Of a stretch of 31,938 bases of DNA, positions 24,128 through 29,657 are shown piece after piece. The first letter of the stretch is position 1. Each line of letters opens with the position of its first letter. Where the stretch lies: assembly GCA_003537645.1 (NCBI GenBank), contig DPRM01000009.1, positions 151-32,088 of the forward strand. The letters are read 5' to 3'. The notes under the pieces are model-generated. The model saw only the letters and a program-made list of their open reading frames with translations. It ran no database searches and was not told where the DNA came from. The stretch comes from Prolixibacteraceae bacterium (lineage in GTDB: Bacteria > Bacteroidota > Bacteroidia > Bacteroidales > Prolixibacteraceae). A program made the position numbers and the translations under genes.

Positions 24128-24766
24128 TTAATGTTTCGAACCTTGATAATACCGACAGATGGTGTTCATTGGGCATTCCCCGCATTTCGGATTGGTCGGA
24201 CGGCAAAGCTCTCTTCCCAAAAATGAAATTGCCATTCCGCATTCGTTCCAGAATTCCAGAGGAACAGCGGCCATGATTTTCTTTTCCACCTTTTCGGGTT
24301 TGGTGGCATCGGCTTCGTCAGCAATTCCCAATCGTGGGGCAACGCGCAAAACATGCAGATCAACAATCACGCCTTCAGCCACATCGCCCGATTCGCGGAT
24401 AATCACGTTGGCCGATTTTCTGCCAAGCCCGGGTAATTTGGTCAACTGATCCATCGTTTTTGGAATATTTTCGTCTTCGCCAACGGTTTGGGCAAGTTTC
24501 ACCAGCCATTTGGCTTTGTTGCCCCAGTTCCTGACCGAACCAATGTGCTGTTGCAAATCTGCTTCGGTGACATGAGAAAGCGAATTCAAGGTTGGATATG
24601 CAGCGAAAATAGCCGGAGCCAGTTCGTTGATGTGTTTATCAGAATCCTGCGCCGAGAGGATAACCATCACAACCAATTGATAACGGTTTTGGTAATCGAG
24701 CGGGTGTTTGCGTTTTCCGTATTGCTGAAATAAGGGTTGAAGTGCCTGTGTCCAATTTGTTTCCAT
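24128..24766 (-). CDS. nth: Endonuclease III-like DNA glycosylase/AP lyase with [4Fe-4S] cluster
   Basis: Base-excision repair enzyme acting on oxidised pyrimidines. With the start at 24766 (METNWTQALQ) it has 212 residues, matching Nth; the ATG at 24802 adds a 12-residue tail lying within the promoter region. The helix-hairpin-helix LPGLGRKSANVI supplies the catalytic Lys117, and Asp136 follows in VDLHVLRV. The cluster ligands are Cys188-x6-Cys195-x2-Cys198-x5-Cys204, exact for the family. Some positions differ from typical Nth (LSAQDSD rather than LSAQATD; VDLH rather than VDTH), so the lesion range may differ. It sits antiparallel between the kinase and regulator genes. Confidence 0.88.
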   Translation of the reverse strand: METNWTQALQPLFQQYGKRKHPLDYQNRYQLVVMVILSAQDSDKHINELAPAIFAAYPTLNSLSHVTEADLQQHIGSVRNWGNKAKWLVKLAQTVGEDENIPKTMDQLTKLPGLGRKSANVIIRESGDVAEGVIVDLHVLRVAPRLGIADEADATKPEKVEKKIMAAVPLEFWNECGMAISFLGRELCRPTNPKCGECPMNTICRYYQGSKH

Positions 24767-24799
24767 AATTGAATTTGTTTTTGTGTATTTAAAATTAAC

Positions 24800-24830
24800 C
24801 AAATTTACTGGTTCTCTGTAACTTTTTCAA
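24800..24830 (-). promoter_or_regulatory. Bacteroidota-type promoter for the endonuclease III gene
   Basis: On the minus strand: TTG (24830-24828), 20-nt spacer, TAAATTTG (24807-24800). The transcript start would be about 24793, some 27 nt before the preferred start at 24766 but after the longer-ORF ATG at 24802, which supports the shorter protein. Confidence 0.6.
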
Positions 24831-24908
24831 TTAATGCTGATTACTGAAAAACAAAATGCCGTATTTTGTATATTATTTGGAATCTGAACCCAACTGTTAA
24901 AAAGAACA

Positions 24909-25589
24909 ATGAACTGTATCATTATTGAAGATGAACCTGCTGCCCAATCAATTTTAGAGCGCGACATTGCTCTTTGCCCGGGTCTGACCTGCATGGGAAC
25001 TTTTCACGATGCATTTTCTGCCCAGGAATTTATCGACAAGAACAGCATCGACCTGATGTTTCTGGACATCAATCTGCCCGAAATGTCGGGTGTTAGTTTT
25101 TTGCGTTCGTTGGTTCATCCTCCATTGGTAATTTTCACCACCGCCTATCCGCAATATGCAATTGATGGTTTCGACCTCGAAATTGTTGATTTTCTGCTGA
25201 AACCTTTTTCGTTTGAACGGTTCTGTAAGGCAGTAAACAAGGCCAAAGACCGGTTCAACGCTAAATCCACTCCATCCGCTCAGGGAAAAATCACCGTGAA
25301 ATCCGATCGTCGCATTTACCAGATTAGCACGGGCAACATCCTGTTTGTCGAATCCTGCGGCGATTACGTCACCATCCACTGTTCAGATAAAAAGCTGGTG
25401 GTACACGGAACCATGAAAAGCTGGGAAGAAAAACTGCAAGGATTGTCTTTCATGAAAGTACACCGGACAACAATCGTTAATCTCCTTAAAATCGATCACA
25501 TCGAAGGAAACCTCATTCAGATTGATTCTCACAAATTGCCTGTTTCAGAACAGTTTAAAGAACAGCTTCTGGAACGAATATTCGGCTGA
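24909..25589 (+). CDS. LytTR-family response regulator
   Basis: Transcription regulator of 226 residues: a receiver domain (residues 1-115) with acidic pocket Asp8/Glu9, phospho-acceptor Asp53 (MFLDINLPEMSG) and Lys98 (LLKPFSFERF), then a LytTR DNA-binding domain (about 125-224; ILFVESCGDYVTIHC and MKVHRTTIVNL are typical). It should pair with the LytS-type kinase at 22878-24122. No consensus promoter was found in the 142-nt gap shared with the endonuclease III gene. It is the last recognised gene before the leader-peptide locus. LytTR regulators control bacteriocin loci in Gram-positive bacteria, but this family is also very common in Bacteroidota, so a link is only a hypothesis. Confidence 0.94.
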   Translation: MNCIIIEDEPAAQSILERDIALCPGLTCMGTFHDAFSAQEFIDKNSIDLMFLDINLPEMSGVSFLRSLVHPPLVIFTTAYPQYAIDGFDLEIVDFLLKPFSFERFCKAVNKAKDRFNAKSTPSAQGKITVKSDRRIYQISTGNILFVESCGDYVTIHCSDKKLVVHGTMKSWEEKLQGLSFMKVHRTTIVNLLKIDHIEGNLIQIDSHKLPVSEQFKEQLLERIFG

Positions 25590-25885
25590 GGTGCCACAAA
25601 CACCGACAGATTAATTCCTGAAAAAGGCAAAAGGTAACCCTCATTTTTAGTTTGTTTTCATCACTTTACGCATGTTATTAAATATGTATATTATAATTCC
25701 CTGCATCACAATTAGATACAAATATTTAAATGGGGGGGATAAAATATATTTTGTTATTAAGGGTTTATCCCGTAAATTAGCTGCACATAATATTCGATTT
25801 TCGAACCAGTTTAAAGAGAATAAAGAAGAACGCTTGTTCAGTGAAGGATTAGGAAACTTTCGGAATTGATTACCCATTTACATTT
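25590..25885. other. AT-rich intergenic stretch before the leader-peptide locus, no supported gene
   Basis: Contains two overlapping short ORFs on opposite strands (25672-25869 plus, 65 residues; 25647-25877 minus, 76 residues), neither with a recognisable domain. Also a run of seven G (25732-25738) in otherwise AT-rich sequence and a small inverted repeat TTCGA-TTT-TCGAA (25793-25805). The minus ORF would start 38 nt or so downstream of a predicted minus-strand promoter at 25922-25950, but its protein does not look real. No clear terminator for the regulator gene was seen. Confidence 0.5.
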
Positions 25886-26149
25886 ATAAATCAGAACGGC
25901 AACAACATTTTTCAATCATGCCAAAATTATGTCCAAAATATGAGCATCAATAAATTCGTATAGTAGGCCGCACCGGGTTACATTTCCCTGCCGAGAGTCG
26001 AAATTCTGCCGGGCATGGCCCACCGGTGCGGCCAGAAGTTGGAGCTTCTCCATCTTTCAACGGGTCGGCCTTATGTTGCTTGCACGAGGGTGCATAGGGT
26101 AAAAAATCAAATCGTGAAAATAGTATTTTAATTTCTAAAAGGATTCGTT
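25886..26149 (+). repeat. Structured upstream element, copy 1
   Basis: First of two direct copies, each ending at the start codon of a leader-peptide gene. Bases 25886-25959 are identical to 26662-26735 (74 of 74). Then come a GC-rich 11-bp stem GGCCGCACCGG/CCGGTGCGGCC (25966-25976 with 26023-26033) enclosing a smaller hairpin, a stem TGGAG/CTCCA (26040-26044 with 26048-26052), and a stem CCTTA/TAGGG (26069-26073 with 26095-26099) with inner TGCAC/GTGCA (26081-26085 with 26090-26094). In copy 2 the stems persist while several of their bases change, as expected for structured RNA. It might also be a mobile or recombination element; the GC content clashes with the AT-rich surroundings. Confidence 0.8.
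25922..25950 (-). promoter_or_regulatory. Possible minus-strand promoter / direct-repeat operator in element copy 1
   Basis: Minus strand: TTG (25950-25948), 18-nt spacer, TAATTTTG (25929-25922). The same bases include a direct repeat on the plus strand: CCAAAATTATG (25921-25931) and CCAAAATATG (25933-25942), 12 nt apart. Either a divergent promoter or an activator site is possible. Confidence 0.35.
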
Positions 26150-26338
26150 ATGAGAAATTTGAGTTTTGAACAAATGGAAGAAATTCAAGGTAGATTTAGT
26201 TGGAACTGGTCTGCCTGTTTTAGTGGAGCAATAAGTGGAGGGTTAATGCCTGTGATAGCAACCGCCTGGAATCCTTGGCTGGTTGTTGGTGTTATGGGGG
26301 CAGGATGCGTTGCTGAGGTAATAGATTATAATTCGTAA
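26150..26338 (+). CDS. Leader-peptide precursor 1 (bacteriocin-like, hydrophobic core)
   Basis: A 62-residue precursor. Residues 1-15 (MRNLSFEQMEEIQGR) form a double-glycine-type leader of the kind cleaved by C39 peptidases (LSxEQMExIxGG pattern), except that Arg15 stands where the second Gly is expected. The 47-residue core is hydrophobic and glycine-rich, with SGAISGG and GVMGAG segments (GxxxG-like), four Trp, and Cys23 and Cys53, which could form one disulfide. This resembles unmodified class II bacteriocins. An AGGA-like sequence lies 7 nt before the ATG. It follows the structured element directly and is followed 18 nt later by a small membrane protein. Antimicrobial activity is inferred, not shown; a signalling role is possible. 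Confidence 0.75.
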   Translation: MRNLSFEQMEEIQGRFSWNWSACFSGAISGGLMPVIATAWNPWLVVGVMGAGCVAEVIDYNS

Positions 26339-26356
26339 TGGACTAAAAATTAACAC

Positions 26357-26581
26357 ATGAAGCTGCCGGGGATTATATTTATCATTGTTGGTTGCGCGAT
26401 GGTGATTAGCTTTCTATTAAGGTTTACCCTTGTAACTAATTGGTACATTAGAAATATTTCATTATTTCAGAAAGATGTTTCACTATGGCGCATCATGTTC
26501 ATAATTATCGGATGCCTTTGTATTGTCGCTGGGGTTATAATTATCCTTTATGGGATTGATATAAAGCTACCATGGTATTAA
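26357..26581 (+). CDS. Small two-helix membrane protein, candidate immunity protein
   Basis: A 74-residue protein with no recognised family. Two hydrophobic helices are evident: about residues 4-22 (PGIIFIIVGCAMVISFLL) and 45-66 (RIMFIIIGCLCIVAGVIIIL), joined by a short polar loop containing WYIRNISLFQKD. The helices echo each other (IIFIIVGC and IMFIIIGC), hinting at an internal duplication. It starts 18 nt after precursor 1 and is followed by element copy 2, so it belongs to unit 1. Small membrane proteins directly behind bacteriocin genes are commonly immunity proteins; that role is inferred from position and topology only. Confidence 0.65.
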   Translation: MKLPGIIFIIVGCAMVISFLLRFTLVTNWYIRNISLFQKDVSLWRIMFIIIGCLCIVAGVIIILYGIDIKLPWY

Positions 26582-26661
26582 CGAAATTTTCATTAAATCA
26601 ATCCATATATTAGAAATAAAAAGTAGCAGCTTTTTGGTATCTGGTCATTTATAAATTTTAA

Positions 26662-26933
26662 ATAAATCAGAACGGCAACAACATTTTTCAATCATGCCAA
26701 AATTATGTCCAAAATATGAGCATCAATAAATTCGTGAAGTAGGCCGCACCGGGTTATATCTCCCTGCCAGAGCGTCGAAATTCTGCCGGGATACGGCCCG
26801 CCGGTGCGGCCAAGAGTTGGAGCCATTCCATCTTTCAAAAACGGGCCAGCCTTATGTGGTAATATGCACGATACCAAAGTAAGGTAAAAATCGGTTCGTG
26901 AAATTAGTGTTTTAATCGTAAAAATTAAACGTT
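26662..26933 (+). repeat. Structured upstream element, copy 2
   Basis: Second direct copy, offset from copy 1 by 776-784 nt because of small indels. The first 74 nt are identical to copy 1. The 11-bp GC stem is at 26742-26752 with 26801-26811, the TGGA/TCCA stem at 26818-26821 with 26826-26829, and the last stem CCTTA/TAAGG (26850-26854 with 26880-26884) has inner TGGTA/TACCA (26857-26861 with 26872-26876). The inner stem differs wholly in sequence from that of copy 1 yet pairs at the same place. Apart from this element, the gap after the small membrane protein (26582-26661) holds nothing recognised. It ends at the start codon of precursor 2. Confidence 0.8.
26698..26726 (-). promoter_or_regulatory. 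Possible minus-strand promoter / direct-repeat operator in element copy 2
   Basis: Identical to the site in copy 1: minus-strand TTG (26726-26724), 18-nt spacer, TAATTTTG (26705-26698), plus the direct repeat at 26697-26707 and 26709-26718. A transcript from here would run antisense to the candidate immunity gene. Confidence 0.35.
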
Positions 26934-27107
26934 ATGAAAGAATTGAGTTTTGAACAAATGGAAGTTATTGATGGTGGATATGAATATTGCCAACTTATTT
27001 GTCATTGGTCTAATGGAGGTGGAGGTTATCAAGGAAGTATGAATGATTTATATCTTGCATGGTCGTCCAATTGTCGGGGTTACTGTGATTTTGAGATGGA
27101 TTTTTAG
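26934..27107 (+). CDS. Leader-peptide precursor 2 (double-glycine leader, twin CX3C core)
   Basis: A 57-residue precursor. Leader residues 1-15 (MKELSFEQMEVIDGG) are a textbook double-glycine leader and share a run of 22 identical nucleotides with precursor 1 (26943-26964 against 26159-26180). The predicted 42-residue core is unrelated to core 1: polar and aromatic, with a GGGG run (28-31) and exactly four cysteines arranged C19-x3-C23 ... C47-x3-C51, which would suit two disulfides pinning two short helices together. Acidic residues end the peptide (CDFEMDF). No immunity-like gene follows directly; a 15-bp hairpin and then the secretion block come next. It could be a bacteriocin or a signalling peptide. 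Confidence 0.78.
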   Translation: MKELSFEQMEVIDGGYEYCQLICHWSNGGGGYQGSMNDLYLAWSSNCRGYCDFEMDF

Positions 27108-27120
27108 AAACAAATAAACC

Positions 27121-27153
27121 TAGGGCTATTCAATACTATATTGAATAGCCCTA
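27121..27153 (+). terminator. 15-bp perfect hairpin between precursor 2 and the export block
   Basis: Bases 27121-27135 pair perfectly with 27139-27153 around a 3-nt loop (CTA). The stem includes AGGGCTATTCAAT. The sequence after it is ATAAAACAATATTT, without a U-tract, so termination may be partial, letting the export genes be expressed at a lower level than the peptide. It ends 14 nt before the next start codon. Confidence 0.6.
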
Positions 27154-27167
27154 ATAAAACAATATTT

Positions 27168-28505
27168 ATGAAGTACAAGTCACTTTGCTTTATGCAAAAA
27201 ACCTATTTAATTCCAAAGATGATAAGAATTGCTGCAATATTATTGATGGTCTTCTATGCCCAGTACTCCTTTAGCCAAAATCTAAAAATTACAGGGAGTG
27301 TATATGACGTAGAAACGAACCAGCCTGTTGAGTATGTTAGTATTTCAGTGCGAAATATGCCGATTGGTACCATTTCAAATGCTTATGGGGAATTTATATT
27401 AAATATGCCCGACAGCATGGCAAATGGCAGAATGGAGATATCATCCCTTGGTTACAAAAGCTGCTCTTTGCCAATCGATTCTATAATCAGGATAAATAAG
27501 ATATTGATCAAACTTACTCCAATCGATTATCAACTTGATGAAATTGTTGTTGTGCCGGGAATCAACGATGTTCAAACGATTCTAAAGAATGTCATTTCGA
27601 AGATAAATAATAATTATTCCGAGAAAAAGTATTTTCTGGAAGCATTTTTCAGGCACAGGGTTTTTAATCAGAAAAGTAGCGATCAGACAGTTCGTCTTAC
27701 CGAAGCTGCTATATCCATACATCAGGATCATACTTCGGATGACTCGAAGAGGATAAAAATCAATGAGATTCGAAACAGTAAAAATTATGCTGACATGAAT
27801 ACCTCTTTAGGTCAAAAGCTATTTTATAAAGCATTAGGTGGGAACCAGAATCCGATATATGGTTTACTTATGATCGAAAAATTTACCCAAAAACAATATC
27901 TTAAAAAATTAGTTGGTAGTGAGCATTATACTCCTTCGTTAACCGGGGTAAGTTCGTTTGATGGAGAGTTGGTTTATGTTATAGAATTCAAGCAAACCTC
28001 CTGGAAGTTTATGTATAAGAAGTACTACAACAGTCATACATATAAATTAAAAAGATACTACATTAACTCAAAAGATTTTGCCATATTAAAAGCTGAAAAC
28101 ATTCATGTTAGCCATAATCTAGCCTTTGGGTCTCTTATAAGGAACGACTCAATTATGAGTCATCAGTTTATTCAATACCGTAAATTTGACGACAAATATT
28201 ATCCATCCTATGTTTACTTACTTGGGGGTATCCCTGATATGGTTAGTAAATTCGATGGGGAGCATTATTACAATCACGAAGCAGAGCTGATGGTAAATGA
28301 AATTGCGACACGAAGAAAGGATTATGATCGGATAAAAAGCAAGAACCTAATCAGAAAAGATAAAACGCTTTGGGATATGGATTATGAATATAATCCATCA
28401 TTCTGGAAAAACTACAATATATTGCTCGACTATCCCCTGAACCAGCTGTTTAAAAAGGATCTTGAATTTGAAAAACCATTAGAGGAACAATTTAAAAAGA
28501 AGTAA
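27168..28505 (+). CDS. Secreted carboxypeptidase-regulatory-like domain protein
   Basis: A 445-residue exported protein. A signal segment ends near residue 36 (MIRIAAILLMVFYAQYSFSQ). Residues 39-118 form a CarboxypepD_reg-like beta-sandwich (ITGSVYDVETNQPVEYVSIS ... GYKSCSLPI), followed by LDEIVVVPG, which resembles the link seen before TonB plugs, but no plug or 22-strand barrel follows. The remaining 310 residues (KNVISKINNNYSEKKYFLEA, FYRH-like FFRHRVF) resemble a widespread but uncharacterised Bacteroidota family. The ATG at 27168 is chosen over an upstream TTG inside the hairpin; 27192 is also possible. It opens a four-gene block ending in the exporter. Role unknown. Confidence 0.75.
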   Translation: MKYKSLCFMQKTYLIPKMIRIAAILLMVFYAQYSFSQNLKITGSVYDVETNQPVEYVSISVRNMPIGTISNAYGEFILNMPDSMANGRMEISSLGYKSCSLPIDSIIRINKILIKLTPIDYQLDEIVVVPGINDVQTILKNVISKINNNYSEKKYFLEAFFRHRVFNQKSSDQTVRLTEAAISIHQDHTSDDSKRIKINEIRNSKNYADMNTSLGQKLFYKALGGNQNPIYGLLMIEKFTQKQYLKKLVGSEHYTPSLTGVSSFDGELVYVIEFKQTSWKFMYKKYYNSHTYKLKRYYINSKDFAILKAENIHVSHNLAFGSLIRNDSIMSHQFIQYRKFDDKYYPSYVYLLGGIPDMVSKFDGEHYYNHEAELMVNEIATRRKDYDRIKSKNLIRKDKTLWDMDYEYNPSFWKNYNILLDYPLNQLFKKDLEFEKPLEEQFKKK

Positions 28506-28506
28506 A

Positions 28507-29148
28507 ATGATAAAATCGGAATTAACAAAAATCATTGAAAAGCCAGTATGGGTATTGCTTTTAGCAGCTTCTGCATTCTATTTTGCAGGTCTTTTTTTGT
28601 TTAGTCATTTCGTATGGAGTACTGATATTTATGAGATTAATTACAGAACAGATACCGGATTTGATGCTTACATCGGAATGGTGAGGATGTTCGATCTTGC
28701 AAGGTATCTACTGTCGCCTTTATATATTTTCGCAATTTCATTTATTATTTTGGGTGTGTTAAAAATTGGCTTGATTATTAACAACATAAAGGTCGAAGAT
28801 AAATTACTGTTTAAAGCCATTATTTTGGGAACATTCGTCCTCTCACTTCCGCTTTGGGTGAAGGCAGTTTGGTTTGTACTTGTAAAAGGGAATTACACCA
28901 TGGATGAGGTGAAATTCTTTTATCCCTTGTCTTTTTTATATTTTTTTGACCCAGCTGATATTCACTTCAACATAGCGAAAGCTTTAGGGAGGATTAATAT
29001 TTATCACCTGGCATTTATGGCGTTTATTGCCAGTTTTATTAAGCATTATTCTGATGTTAACTGGTATCGAAGTTTTGGAATCGTCATTTATACATATGGT
29101 TTAGGTTTGGTATTACTTCAATTAATTATTATCCTCTTTTATATTTAG
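28507..29148 (+). CDS. Polytopic membrane protein of unknown function
   Basis: No family recognised. A 213-residue protein with about five or six hydrophobic helices (for example VWVLLLAASAFYFAGLFLF, LYIFAISFIILGVLKIGLII, IILGTFVLSLPLWVKAVWFV, LAFMAFIASFI, YGLGLVLLQLIIILFYI). It contains no cysteine, which argues against a VKOR or DsbB-like redox partner. The start codon begins one base after the previous stop, and the next gene starts 2 nt after this stop, so it is translationally linked to both neighbours. It may be part of the peptide export or self-protection machinery (inference from position). It is AT-rich like its neighbours. Confidence 0.7.
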   Translation: MIKSELTKIIEKPVWVLLLAASAFYFAGLFLFSHFVWSTDIYEINYRTDTGFDAYIGMVRMFDLARYLLSPLYIFAISFIILGVLKIGLIINNIKVEDKLLFKAIILGTFVLSLPLWVKAVWFVLVKGNYTMDEVKFFYPLSFLYFFDPADIHFNIAKALGRINIYHLAFMAFIASFIKHYSDVNWYRSFGIVIYTYGLGLVLLQLIIILFYI

Positions 29149-29150
29149 TC

Positions 29151-29657
29151 ATGAAGAGCTCTTTATTTAAACCAATCTATTTCTTAATAACTGGCATTTT
29201 ATTGGTATCGATGGTTTTTATCTATATAAATAAGGTGAGGGAAAAACAAGAGTTTAGTATTTTAAAGGATTTCACTTATACAGATGTTGATGGGCATACT
29301 AATATGACAAAGAATCTTCCCCAACACGATGGATATATTATTTTTCTTTTTAATCCAGGTTGCGAAGTATGCCATAAGGAAGCTGAAGATATTTCAGTTA
29401 ACCTCGATCATTTCCGAAATTGTTGCATCTTATATCTTTCTCCAGACTCATTAAATAGAATAAAATCATTTGTGTATAAATACCATCTACATGAAAATGA
29501 AAATGTGTTTTATGGTCAGATAAATATTGATACCATTGGAGCGAAGTTTGGTATATCGAAAATTCCCAGCGTACTTGTCTATGATAAAAATAGAAAACTA
29601 AAAAAGTCTGGATTTTTTTTTACAGTTCAAGAAATTGAAAAAAATTTATCAAAATAA
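29151..29657 (+). CDS. Membrane-anchored thioredoxin-like (TlpA-type) protein
   Basis: A 168-residue protein with one N-terminal membrane helix (IYFLITGILLVSMVFIYIN) and a thioredoxin fold facing the periplasm. The active site is C71-E-V-C74 (FNPGCEVCHKEA) and the cis-proline is Pro139 (KIPSVLVYD). Two further adjacent cysteines (91-92) follow. It lies 2 nt after the membrane protein gene and its stop overlaps the ABC exporter start by one base (TAATG), a sign of translational coupling. In this position it probably reduces, oxidises or isomerises cysteines in the exported peptides; precursor 2 carries four and precursor 1 two. The redox direction cannot be told from the sequence. Confidence 0.85.
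   Translation: MKSSLFKPIYFLITGILLVSMVFIYINKVREKQEFSILKDFTYTDVDGHTNMTKNLPQHDGYIIFLFNPGCEVCHKEAEDISVNLDHFRNCCILYLSPDSLNRIKSFVYKYHLHENENVFYGQINIDTIGAKFGISKIPSVLVYDKNRKLKKSGFFFTVQEIEKNLSK

Noticed and set aside
25966..26033. Self-cleaving ribozyme (hammerhead or HDV-like)
   Set aside because: A GTCGAAA segment and a GGCATGG-like stretch caught the eye, but the hammerhead CTGATGA core is absent and the second copy does not keep HDV-like pairing.
25962..26033. REP element with GTAG tetranucleotide
   Set aside because: GTAG does precede the stem in both copies, but the palindrome encloses about 46 nt, the element extends far on both sides, and no RAYT transposase is present. Kept only as a remote alternative.
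25590..26149. Retron or diversity-generating retroelement as the source of core variation
   Set aside because: No reverse transcriptase gene and no template/variable repeat pair in the window.
26692..26877. Minus-strand 61-codon ORF across element copy 2
   Set aside because: The equivalent frame in copy 1 is broken by the 2-nt and other indels between copies, so coding is unlikely; pairing evidence favours a structured element.
25886..26933. Integron-like cassette array with attC sites
   Set aside because: No paired GTTRRRY/RYYYAAC core sites were found and no integrase is present.
28507..29148. VKOR or DsbB-like redox membrane partner
   Set aside because: The protein has no cysteines.
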